This document shows, piece after piece, positions 26,462-34,967 of a stretch of DNA of 64,000 nucleotides. The notes below the pieces were generated by a model that was not told where the DNA came from, did not search any database, and was given only the letters and a program-made list of their open reading frames with translations. The DNA is from Schlesneria paludicola DSM 18645 (GTDB lineage Bacteria; Planctomycetota; Planctomycetia; Planctomycetales; Planctomycetaceae): the NCBI RefSeq assembly GCF_000255655.1, contig NZ_JH636435.1, positions 2,872,604-2,936,603 of the forward strand, given 5' to 3'. How positions within the stretch are numbered: the first letter of the stretch is position 1; each line of letters starts with the position of its first letter. The position numbers and the translations under genes are program-made.

Positions 26462-26487
26462 CGTTGCCAAGCTCCTGCTTGGCAACG
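26462..26487. terminator. Perfect hairpin between convergent genes
   Basis: Arms CGTTGCCAAGC (26462-26472) and GCTTGGCAACG (26477-26487) pair perfectly around TCCT. No T run follows on either strand. It lies just after the sigma54 activator gene, so it may stop transcription, or it may be a dispersed intergenic repeat. Confidence 0.55.
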
Positions 26488-26678
26488 CTTCATACGCCCT
26501 CATGTGCGGTCGAAAAGGAACGTGTCCTGGGCCACGCGCACACGCTTCCGCGATCTCGAAAATGCGATGCGTCAAGAGGCGTCACCAGGCGGGAGCTTGT
26601 TAACGATGAATCCTGTGGCGGGATTCTTCTCGTGACGCGGACCGCCAGGCATCGGCTGTACGTGAGTTCCCGCAATGG

Positions 26679-27113
26679 CTAGACGGTCGCGAATGCACCC
26701 CGACCTCGCGATGTCGGGCCCTGAGATGCTGCCATCAGTGTTCCCGAATCGCATCCAAGCATATGGCACACCGATTCGAACAACTCGTGCGAACTGAATG
26801 GCTTCGCGAGAACGTCTTCGAACTCGAACTGTTCATGGAACGACTCGTCTTGGCCCGCAACCAGGCGGATCACAGAAAGATCGGCAAAACGTTGTTCACG
26901 GCGGATGCGCGCCAAAAAGTCCGCAGTCGCGGCGGGCGTCGGCAATGCATCGTCGATAATCAGGAGCGCCGGCGCGGAATGCTGCTCGAGCCATCGCCAG
27001 CAGGAATCCACATCCAGCACACCCTTTACGTCGAAATCCGCTCGTGAGAGTCTGAGAGAAATCGCACGAATGACATGGGGCTCATCGTCGCAAACCAGGA
27101 TTTGTGGGGTCAT
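26679..27113 (-). CDS. Stand-alone response-regulator receiver domain
   Basis: This 144-residue protein is a single CheY-like receiver. It has the acidic pocket (CDDEP, D9-D10), the phosphoacceptor region ALLIIDDALP (D54 or D55), and the lysine in LAKPFSSHELF. The conserved Thr/Ser at the end of beta-4 is not seen; the segment reads LSVIRLVAGQDE, so signalling may differ from the CheY mode. A short basic tail (PTSRGRGAFATV) follows the last helix. There is no output domain. It converges with the receiver-less sigma54 activator and may be part of the same pathway, but this is inference. Confidence 0.85.
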   Translation of the reverse strand: MTPQILVCDDEPHVIRAISLRLSRADFDVKGVLDVDSCWRWLEQHSAPALLIIDDALPTPAATADFLARIRREQRFADLSVIRLVAGQDESFHEQFEFEDVLAKPFSSHELFESVCHMLGCDSGTLMAASQGPTSRGRGAFATV

Positions 27114-27634
27114 GATCGTCTCATCCTTTTCGATGACAAAACGCCGACCAGTTGTCGGCCATCACCTGCGGGAGACACGCCCAACACACGTCCAGCAGTC
27201 TCCTCTACTAATCTAGATCGAAGTTCCCGAACCGCGCTTTCGCGTTGCGAAGGTTTACGAAAAACCACACCGGACGACCCATCCCCCCGTCCGATCATGC
27301 CGATTTTTCCGGTCGACACTTCAGGGAGATTCCCTCACCTTCCAATTCCCGAACGCTGGGAATTTCGAACCCTGTTTTCTGCAGGTCAAATCGGGGTCCT
27401 TGTCGTCTGCGGGGTATGACGAATATGCTGTTGCTGATGGAAACTCGGTGGGATTGTGCTGGCGAACCTACTGAGGAATCCTGCCTGACGATAAATGAAC
27501 GCCCGCCCAATTGTCCTACCGCAGAATCTGAGACCCGCACTCATCGACGACAGTAACGCCCCGACTGTGATCGAATTCCAATTCGACTTCCCAAGTTGAG
27601 GCCGCCTGAATTGGGTGAATGCAAGGAACCGGTG
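27114..27634. other. Divergent intergenic region, 521 bp
   Basis: It separates the orphan receiver gene (minus) from the cytochrome/DUF1553 gene (plus). No gene, riboswitch or strong palindrome was recognised. Confidence 0.4.
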
Positions 27635-30600
27635 ATGGAACGATTTTTCCGACGATCGATTCAGTGGCTGATCTGCCTGGGGCTCGTGGCCTGCTCTTCG
27701 GCGAAGTGTGCAGAGCCTGCCGCACCAGCGCCCACCACAACCGAGTTCGACGCATCGTCACTGGAGTTCTTCGAAAAGGAAGTTCGTCCAATCTTGACCG
27801 CACGATGTCTTGAGTGCCATTCCTCTGCAGGCGGTGGCCCGAAAGGTGGATTGCAACTGGATTCGCGCGACGGATTTCTGAAAGGGGGTGACACGGGTCC
27901 GGCGGTCTCGCTGACCGACCCCGCCACCAGCCTGTTCCTGTCTGCCATCAACTATGGCGACCTGTATCAAATGCCGCCAAAGTCGAGGCTGCCCGCCAGT
28001 GAGATCACCACCTTAACCAAATGGATTGAACAGGGACTGCCGTGGCCCAAGGAATCCGCATCCTCAACCAGCCAGGTCAAACCATTTGATCTGGCCGCCC
28101 GCGCCGCCGAGCACTGGTGCTGGCAACCAATTCAAGACGCACCACCGCCGTCGGTCAAACAACACGACTGGCCGAAGTCGACAGCCGACCAGTTCATTCT
28201 GGCAAAACTGGAACAGAGCGGACTGATACCCGCCCCTCCCGCCGAGAAGGCGACCTTGCTGCGTCGCGTCTACTTCGATCTGATCGGCCTGCCCCCTTCA
28301 CCGACAGAGCTGGACGATTTCTTGAACGACAACTCGCCCCAGGCATTTGAGCGTGTCGTGAATCGCCTGCTGGATTCCCCGCATTTCGGCGAACGTTGGG
28401 GACGCCACTGGCTCGATCTGGCCCGCTACGCCGAAACGCGCGGTCACGAGTTTGAACCGGTCATCCCGAACGCCTGGCAGTACCGGGATTACGTCATTCG
28501 AGCACTGAATGCGGATGTTCCCTATGATCGCTTCCTTAAGGAACAAGTCGCCGGCGACTTGATCGAACCGCGATGGCGCGATTCATCCCACGCCACTGCG
28601 ACTCCGATCAATGAATCTCTGCTGGGCACCGCGTTCTGGTTGCTGGGTGAAGAAGTCCACTCACCGGTCGACATTCGCAAAGATGAAACCGACCGGATGG
28701 ACAACCGACTCGACGTGCTCTCCAAGACGTTTCTGGGATTGACGGTCGCCTGCGCGCGTTGCCACGACCATAAGTTTGACGCCATCTCGCAGCGCGACTA
28801 CTACGCACTTGCCGGTTTCGCCATCAGCAGTGGCTATCGCCTGACGCGCGTCGACACGGCAGAACAGCATCGCCGCGTTGCCGTCGAACTCGATCAGACC
28901 CGCCAGGCGGCCCGTGATCAGGTCGCGAAATCCATCTTCGATCGCACCCACGGCGTGATCGAAGATGGATTGAACCTCTATCTCACAAGCGCAAAACAAC
29001 TGATCGAACAGAACTCTGATCCAGGTGCTGCGATCGCCGAGAACGATCCACGCCTGGCGGCAATGGCGACGAAACACGACTTGAATAAAACCTTGCTGGG
29101 CCGCTGGTGCACAGAACTGGAACTCGCAGGGAAAGAGACCCAGCACCCGTTATTCAGCTTCATGAATCCCCCATCGGCAACACCACCCGAGCCCCCAGCC
29201 TCGACGACCGAGGATGCGACCCCCGCCGCCGGCCAGGAAGCTCAAGTCCCCGGGCTCATCGTTGACTTCAGCGACACAGAAACGTTTCTGCCCATTCAAG
29301 ATGGCGTCTCGTTCGGTTTGCGACCGACATCGCGTGGGGACCTGCAAGTCGTTCCGTCGGCCGATGGAACGCAGCTCAGCGTCAGCACGATTGGCGGTTG
29401 GAGGCGTGATCCGTTCTGGAACAAGATTTCGCTCTCGCAAGGTACCGAAGTCGATATCGGTACGATCGGCGCCTGGGCACCGTACGGTCGCATGGTCCGC
29501 TCGCCCGAATTCCTTCTGACGAAAAACAAGATCTGGTATCTGGTCCGCGGCTCCGTTCGTGCCTATGCCGCTGTGAATTCGCATTTGATCGTGATGGGAC
29601 CGCTCCATGGATCATTGCTGCGTGAATTCAAGCATTCCGATCACGACTGGCACTGGGTTTCGCACGGACTGGAACTCTACCAGGGCCATCGTCTGCACGT
29701 GGAGTTTTCTCCCGGCGACGACGGTCCATGTACGGTGGCCATGATCGTCCAAAGTGAGACGGAACCGTCCCTGCCCAAGGCAGGCTGGAGCGGATTGACT
29801 GCCGCGCTGCAGAACGTCCCCAATGACCAACGTGCTTCGATCATTCAGCGTGCATTTCAGCAGGTGGCTCAGAGGCTGACTTCAAAACCATCTGGGGCCA
29901 CCTCGTCTGCGCGAGCGGCACAGGAGCAGGTCGAGCTGGCCGATTGGTTCGTCCGACACCTGCATCTGTTCTCCCCTGACGATCAATCCATTCGCGTCGA
30001 CCTTGCCGATCAGGAATCGCGACTTTCAAAACAAGTGCGTTGGGACTCGTCACTCGCTCCGTCGATCCTTGACGGGAACGGTATCGATGAACATTTGCTG
30101 GTTCGCGGCAATTCGATTACCCCCAGAGAAACCATTCCTCGCCGCTTTCTCGAAGCCTGTGGCGCCGGAGCGAAGACGGGCTCGGATGTCGCGACGCAGG
30201 TGGCTCAGACGCCCGCCGAACCGCTGACAGGAAGCGGTCGAGTCGGACTCGCCGAAGACATGCTGGGTAGTCCGTTGGCAGCTCGAGTAGCCGTGAATCG
30301 TATCTGGCACCATCTGTTCGGACGCGGCATCGTGCCATCCGTCGACAACTTCGGCGTCCTGGGTCTGCCCCCGTCCCATCCCGAACTGCTGGATCATCTG
30401 GCGACCCGATTCGTCCGCGAAGGGTGGTCGACCAAGTCGATGATTCGCAGTCTGGTACTCAGCCGCACCTATCAAATGTCGAGCCACCCGACACCCGCCG
30501 ACGCGCCCGATCCGAATAACGAACTTTGGCACCGCATGCCCATCAAACGACTCCAGGGCGAGATCATCCGCGATTCACTGCTCGCCGTTTCAGGACAGCT

Positions 30601-31090
30601 CGATCCGAAACTGTTTGGCCCCAGTGTTCCGATCCATTTGACGGACTTCATGCAGGGACGCGGGCGCCCCGGAGCCAGTGGCCCCTTGAACGGCGACCGC
30701 CGCCGCAGCATCTATATCTCCGTACGACGGAACTTCCTGTCGCCGATGATGCTGGCCTTCGACACGCCCTCGCCCTTCTCGACCGTGGGGCGCCGCACCG
30801 TTTCAAATGTGCCAGCTCAGGCCTTGATCCTGATGAACGATCCCTTCGTCGTCGAACAGGCTCATGCGTGGGCGATGTCGGCATTGGTCGATGCCAACGC
30901 CACAGACACACAGCGCATCCATCAGTTGTATCTCACGGCCTTCGCACGAAAGCCGTCTGCCGTCGAGGTCTCTGATGCAATCGGGTTCGTCAACGCTCAA
31001 GGCGTCAAGACCGTGGAAAGTCAGCGCGAGGCCTGGAGTCACCTATGCCACGTGCTGTTTAACGTCAAAGAATTTGTCTTCATTGAGTAA
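27635..31090 (+). CDS. Planctomycete cytochrome c / DUF1549 / DUF1553 protein
   Basis: From ATG 27635 (AAGGA eight bases upstream) the product has 1151 residues. After a signal peptide (WLICLGLVACSSAKCA) comes a C-type cytochrome-like segment with heme motif CLECH (58-62) and MPP(K) distal Met, the planctomycete PSCyt1 type. DUF1549 follows (DQFILAKLEQSGL, YFDLIGLPPSPTELDDFL, FGERWGRHWLDLARYAE). A long middle region has a second CxxCH-like CARCHDHKFD. DUF1553 ends the protein (GRVGLAEDMLGSPLAARVAVNRIWHHLFGRG, FGVLGLPPSHPELLDHLA, RRSIYISVRRN, ALILMNDPFV). These multidomain proteins are widespread in planctomycetes, probably in redox chemistry on carbohydrates, but the reaction is not established. 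It forms an operon with the DUF1501 gene 56 bp downstream. Confidence 0.95.
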   Translation: MERFFRRSIQWLICLGLVACSSAKCAEPAAPAPTTTEFDASSLEFFEKEVRPILTARCLECHSSAGGGPKGGLQLDSRDGFLKGGDTGPAVSLTDPATSLFLSAINYGDLYQMPPKSRLPASEITTLTKWIEQGLPWPKESASSTSQVKPFDLAARAAEHWCWQPIQDAPPPSVKQHDWPKSTADQFILAKLEQSGLIPAPPAEKATLLRRVYFDLIGLPPSPTELDDFLNDNSPQAFERVVNRLLDSPHFGERWGRHWLDLARYAETRGHEFEPVIPNAWQYRDYVIRALNADVPYDRFLKEQVAGDLIEPRWRDSSHATATPINESLLGTAFWLLGEEVHSPVDIRKDETDRMDNRLDVLSKTFLGLTVACARCHDHKFDAISQRDYYALAGFAISSGYRLTRVDTAEQHRRVAVELDQTRQAARDQVAKSIFDRTHGVIEDGLNLYLTSAKQLIEQNSDPGAAIAENDPRLAAMATKHDLNKTLLGRWCTELELAGKETQHPLFSFMNPPSATPPEPPASTTEDATPAAGQEAQVPGLIVDFSDTETFLPIQDGVSFGLRPTSRGDLQVVPSADGTQLSVSTIGGWRRDPFWNKISLSQGTEVDIGTIGAWAPYGRMVRSPEFLLTKNKIWYLVRGSVRAYAAVNSHLIVMGPLHGSLLREFKHSDHDWHWVSHGLELYQGHRLHVEFSPGDDGPCTVAMIVQSETEPSLPKAGWSGLTAALQNVPNDQRASIIQRAFQQVAQRLTSKPSGATSSARAAQEQVELADWFVRHLHLFSPDDQSIRVDLADQESRLSKQVRWDSSLAPSILDGNGIDEHLLVRGNSITPRETIPRRFLEACGAGAKTGSDVATQVAQTPAEPLTGSGRVGLAEDMLGSPLAARVAVNRIWHHLFGRGIVPSVDNFGVLGLPPSHPELLDHLATRFVREGWSTKSMIRSLVLSRTYQMSSHPTPADAPDPNNELWHRMPIKRLQGEIIRDSLLAVSGQLDPKLFGPSVPIHLTDFMQGRGRPGASGPLNGDRRRSIYISVRRNFLSPMMLAFDTPSPFSTVGRRTVSNVPAQALILMNDPFVVEQAHAWAMSALVDANATDTQRIHQLYLTAFARKPSAVEVSDAIGFVNAQGVKTVESQREAWSHLCHVLFNVKEFVFIE

Positions 31091-31146
31091 CTCGTTGGGT
31101 CAGCCATCACGTTTTTGTCGAACACAAGTCTTGCACGAGACACGCC

Positions 31147-32589
31147 ATGTTTCCCTGCCAACGCTACATCGCTCAACCACTGACTCGACGCGAAATGCTC
31201 TCGCAAGCCGCCCACGGATTCGGGGCCGTGGCGTTGTCGAGCATGCTGGGACATCAACTCGCATCGGCATCGACGGCCCCCGCCACAAATTCGTTGATGC
31301 CGAAAGACACGCACTTTCCGGCCAAGGCCAAGCACATCATCTTTCTGTATATGGATGGCGGTCCGTCTCAAGTCGATTCGTTTGACCCCAAACCGGTGCT
31401 CGACAAGTACGACGGACGAGCTCCCCATGAAGTCATTGGAAAGGTCGAACCAACTCAGTTCGCCAATATCGGCAAGATTCTGAAATCGCCTTGGAAATTC
31501 AAACAGTACGGCGAATGCGGCATGCCGGTCAGCGACCTGTTTCCCCACATCGCGTCGTGCGCCGATGACTTGGCGGTTGTCCGTTCGATGATTTCGCCCT
31601 TCTCGGAACATACGTTCGCGAACTATTTCTTGCATACCGGTCACGGCCAGCAGGGACGGCCCAGTCATGGCGCCTGGGTCAGCTATGGACTGGGTTCGGA
31701 ATGCGATGACCTGCCGGCGTTTGTGATTCTGAACGGTGGATTGATTCCCCCCGGCGGAATGGACTGCTTCGGCAGTGGTTTTCTTCCCGCGGCGTTTCAG
31801 GGGTCGGTCTTCACCTCAGGCGAAGCCCCCGTCGCGAACATTCGACCGAACGAGAAAACCCGCGACCTTCAGGATGCAAAACTCGCGCTGATGCGGCGGC
31901 TGGACAAACAACGACTGGACCAATTGGGACATGTCGACGCACTCGAATCCGCGATCGCCAACTATGAATTGGCTGCACGGATGCAGACCGCAGTTCCCGC
32001 ACTGATGGACCTCGGCCGCGAAACGAAGGAAACGCAAGAGGCGTACGGGTTATTCGATGAGTTCCCCAATACGCGAACATACGGACGGTCGTGCCTGGTC
32101 GCCCGCCGTTTGATCGAGCGCGGGGTCCGCTTCATCGAGCTGACCTGCCCTGCCGGAAACGGCGATCGTTGGGATCAGCATTCCTCGCTTGTCGACGGAC
32201 ACACCAAGAACGCCCGCTCGGTCGATAAGCCTGTGGCCGCGCTGGTCAAAGATCTGAAACAACGGGGTCTGCTGGATCAGACCTTGATCGTCTGGTGCGG
32301 TGAATTCGGTCGGACGCCGTTCGCGCAGGGAAGCGACGGACGTGATCACAATCCGTTTGGCTTTTCCATCTGGTTGGCCGGAGGCGGAATCAAGGGCGGC
32401 GTGATCCATGGCGCCACCGACGACTTCGGCTATCGCGCCATCGAAAACAAGGTCGAAGTCCACGACCTGCACGCCACGATGTTGCATCTGCTGGGCGTCG
32501 ATCACACGCGACAGACGTTCCGCTTTGGCGGTCGCGATATGCGTCTGACCGACGTCCACGGCCATGTCGTTCACGAGATCCTGACATAG
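31147..32589 (+). CDS. DUF1501 family exported protein, partner of the DUF1549/DUF1553 protein
   Basis: This 480-residue protein has a Tat-like start (LTRREMLSQAAHGFGAVALSSML). The DUF1501 core follows: HIIFLYMDGGPSQVDSFDPKP, DLAVVRSM, GRSCLVARRLIERGVRFIEL, VWCGEFGRTPF, GRDHNPFGFSIWLAGGGIKGG, then HDLHATMLHLLGVDH. The pairing of a PSCyt1/DUF1549/DUF1553 gene with a DUF1501 gene is a hallmark arrangement of planctomycetes and related phyla. The two products probably act together in the periplasm. A GGGGACTGGCTC-family hairpin lies 18 bp after the stop and may end the transcript. Confidence 0.95.
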   Translation: MFPCQRYIAQPLTRREMLSQAAHGFGAVALSSMLGHQLASASTAPATNSLMPKDTHFPAKAKHIIFLYMDGGPSQVDSFDPKPVLDKYDGRAPHEVIGKVEPTQFANIGKILKSPWKFKQYGECGMPVSDLFPHIASCADDLAVVRSMISPFSEHTFANYFLHTGHGQQGRPSHGAWVSYGLGSECDDLPAFVILNGGLIPPGGMDCFGSGFLPAAFQGSVFTSGEAPVANIRPNEKTRDLQDAKLALMRRLDKQRLDQLGHVDALESAIANYELAARMQTAVPALMDLGRETKETQEAYGLFDEFPNTRTYGRSCLVARRLIERGVRFIELTCPAGNGDRWDQHSSLVDGHTKNARSVDKPVAALVKDLKQRGLLDQTLIVWCGEFGRTPFAQGSDGRDHNPFGFSIWLAGGGIKGGVIHGATDDFGYRAIENKVEVHDLHATMLHLLGVDHTRQTFRFGGRDMRLTDVHGHVVHEILT

Positions 32590-32606
32590 CAGCGTGGTGA
32601 AGTTAC

Positions 32607-32670
32607 GGGGACTGGCTGCGGCCAGATTCAAAAATGCGATGACATCGTGAATGCCAAGGTGCCTGTCCCC
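32607..32670 (+). repeat. GGGGACTGGCTC repeat family, copy 4
   Basis: It begins GGGGACTGGCTGCGGCC and ends AAGGTGCCTGTCCCC. The interior AGATTCAAAAATGCGATG is shared with the copy at 6663-6729. It lies exactly between two convergent genes (DUF1501 ending 32589, bestrophin ending 32699). Confidence 0.75.
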
Positions 32671-32698
32671 CTGACTTCAACAGGTTGCGAAGCCGAAT

Positions 32699-33586
32699 TC
32701 AGATCGGATCAATCTGATCGCGAATTTCTGACAAGACAAACTCGTTGCTTTCACAGAACGAACGAATCGGCAGGTCATTGATGTGGAAACCGAAGGGGTC
32801 TTCAATCTCCACGCCGATCTCTTCGATGCCGTAAAGTATGTAAGAGATAAACAGTGTCGCCAGGACCGTGGTCCAGCCGTAATCCTTGACCAGTGCAAAC
32901 GGCAGCGTGAAACAGTAGACAATCAGCACTCGCCGCAGGTGCACGGCATAGGCAAATGGAAGAGGAGTCGTCCGGATTCGCTCGCACGCACCACAATAGT
33001 CCATCAGCAACTGCACATTGTTGTCGAGTGACGCCAGTTGCAGACCGTCGATCACACCCCGCTGACGGGCGAGCAATAGCCGTGAGGTAATATTTCGAGC
33101 GACGGCAAGCGGAACATGACGTGACGCTTCGACGCGCTGAATCTCACGTTCATCAATGCCGTCCAGCACCGTTCCAATTCCGGCCGCTCCCCGAATCCGT
33201 TGCATCGTTGAGTACGGAAAGGCCATCGTCCAGCGGATGACTTCTTGCATCAGGGGGCGATCGGCAGCCAACCAGACCCCCGTTTGCCGCGCCAGGTTTC
33301 GGCATTCGTTCGCGATCCCACCCCACATCTTCCGGCCTTCCCAGAAGCGATCGTAGGACGAATTTGTGCGGTATACGAGCAACAGCCCAAGGGCGGTTCC
33401 GATCAGCGAATGTGCCGTGGGAGGAATCGAGATCCGATGCAGAGACTCGGGGCCGAACTGATAGGCCAGCACGACCCCAATCGACCAGGAAACGCTCGCG
33501 AGAACCCGACACAGGATCTCGCGGACCATCGACCCTTCGACATCGAACAGGTGGCTGGTCCAGCGATGAGGATCATATGAGCTCAT
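32699..33586 (-). CDS. Bestrophin-like (UPF0187) membrane protein
   Basis: The start at 33586 (GGAG upstream, 10 bases past the stop of the preceding gene) gives about 295 residues and the expected MSSYDPHRWTSHLFDVEGSMV terminus. Family features are ALGLLLVYRTNSSYDRFWEGRKMWGGIANECRNLARQ and TTPLPFAYAVHLRRVLIVYCFTLPFALV. The C-terminal part YILYGIEEIGVEIEDPFGFHINDLPI is almost identical in pattern to known bacterial bestrophins. These form pentameric anion or cation channels in the cytoplasmic membrane. The gene is probably co-transcribed with the PQQ-propeller gene just upstream; no functional tie is obvious. The longer upstream frame to 33688 overlaps that gene and is unlikely. Confidence 0.92.
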   Translation of the reverse strand: MSSYDPHRWTSHLFDVEGSMVREILCRVLASVSWSIGVVLAYQFGPESLHRISIPPTAHSLIGTALGLLLVYRTNSSYDRFWEGRKMWGGIANECRNLARQTGVWLAADRPLMQEVIRWTMAFPYSTMQRIRGAAGIGTVLDGIDEREIQRVEASRHVPLAVARNITSRLLLARQRGVIDGLQLASLDNNVQLLMDYCGACERIRTTPLPFAYAVHLRRVLIVYCFTLPFALVKDYGWTTVLATLFISYILYGIEEIGVEIEDPFGFHINDLPIRSFCESNEFVLSEIRDQIDPI

Positions 33587-33596
33587 GAATCTCCGT

Positions 33597-34886
33597 TCAT
33601 TTTGCGGAAGGGCTCCGTTCGATGCGGTATACGTGTGTCTTTGAGCGCAAGACCAGAGAACGCCCCGCCACCGCCGGCGAGGCGACAAAGCCCGAATCCA
33701 GATGATTCTCGGCGACTTCTTCGAATTCTCGCCCGGCTTTGAACACGGGAATCGTCCCTGATTGAGAAAAACAGTAAATCAAACCATCGGCATACAAGGG
33801 CGACGCCCAATAGTCCCCGCCGTAGCGTTTGGTCCAAATTTCTTTACCCGTTTTGGCATCAATGCAAGTCGCAATTCCGCCATCGTTCATCATGAACAGA
33901 AGATCACCCAGCAGTATCGGCGAAGGACGCTTCGGAGGCGCCTTATTCGTCTTCCAGACGATATTTTCCGTCGTGGTCCCCTGCCCTTTCGGTGAAATGG
34001 CCACCAGAAGATTGGGACCATCCGCCGTCGTCACGTACAGCAATCCATTGCCAAACAAGGGGCGGCACGCCGCATTCATGCCGCCATGAAAGGCGGTCCA
34101 AATTGGTTCCCCGGTTTTCGGATTGTATGCGATCGTCGCTTTGGCAAACGGACTGATGAGCAGTTCGCGCCCTTCCGACTCGATCAGAATCGGAGTCGAA
34201 TACGCTTTCTTCGCGTCACCGTCGGTCGTGCCATAGTCGATGTTCCGATCAGTGCGCCAGACATCTTTTCCCGTCAGCTTGTCGAGCGCGGTGATGTACT
34301 GAAAATCAAACCCATCGAACGTCAGATAGAGCAGCCCGCCGTAGATGACAGGTGACGACCCCGGTCCACGAAAGTGATCACATTTCAAATCGCGGCGTTC
34401 CCAAATTGTTTTGCCGGTCTTCGTATCCAGACACGCGGTACCGTAAGCCCCAAAATGAATATAGGCACGCCCCTCTTCCAAGTAAGGGGTGGGCGATCCA
34501 TAGCTGTTCGTCGCATGTGTGAATTGAGGACTATCCGTCTCGAACAGTTTGAGATCATGGATTGTCTTGCCGGTGTCGAGATCCAGGCACACTGCGGAAA
34601 AGACGATGGGCGCGTCGAGCTTCGGTTTTTCAGGCGTCGTGTTCTGAATCTCGGGTGCGTTCGTCATCCAGATTTGCTTGCCCCAGATCACGGGACTGGA
34701 CCAGGCCCGGCCAGGCAGCGGCACCTTCCAGACAATCTCTGGCGAGCCTTCGCCGAACGTAATCGGCAAACCGGTCGCGTTCGACGTTCCGTCGCCCCGC
34801 GGGCCACGGAACTGATTCCAGTTTTCGTCGTCAGCAAATGCCAGACCCCACGACAAAGTCACCAATGCCAGCGCGGTATATCGCAT
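33597..34886 (-). CDS. Exported PQQ-like beta-propeller protein
   Basis: From ATG 34886 (AGAGG upstream) the product is 429 residues with a signal peptide (ALALVTLSWGLAFA). The N terminus of the mature part, WNQFRGPRGDGTS, is typical of planctomycete outer-membrane-biogenesis/PQQ-like propellers. Repeated blades contain DLDTGKTI, DTKTGKTIWERRD, DKLTGKDVWRTD, NPKTGEPIWTA and DAKTGKEIWTKRYGG, the tryptophan-docking pattern of PQQ and BamB propellers. Catalytic residues of true quinoprotein dehydrogenases were not identified, so it is called a structural propeller of unknown role. It lies in a minus-strand run with the alpha/beta hydrolase upstream (82 bp) and bestrophin downstream (10 bp). Confidence 0.9.
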   Translation of the reverse strand: MRYTALALVTLSWGLAFADDENWNQFRGPRGDGTSNATGLPITFGEGSPEIVWKVPLPGRAWSSPVIWGKQIWMTNAPEIQNTTPEKPKLDAPIVFSAVCLDLDTGKTIHDLKLFETDSPQFTHATNSYGSPTPYLEEGRAYIHFGAYGTACLDTKTGKTIWERRDLKCDHFRGPGSSPVIYGGLLYLTFDGFDFQYITALDKLTGKDVWRTDRNIDYGTTDGDAKKAYSTPILIESEGRELLISPFAKATIAYNPKTGEPIWTAFHGGMNAACRPLFGNGLLYVTTADGPNLLVAISPKGQGTTTENIVWKTNKAPPKRPSPILLGDLLFMMNDGGIATCIDAKTGKEIWTKRYGGDYWASPLYADGLIYCFSQSGTIPVFKAGREFEEVAENHLDSGFVASPAVAGRSLVLRSKTHVYRIERSPSAK

Positions 34887-34967
34887 GCAGACCTCTTTCA
34901 GCGGCAAAGCCCAGCACATCCTACGATGCGCCTTCCAGTTCATGTCCATTTGCAATGTCTCGATTGA

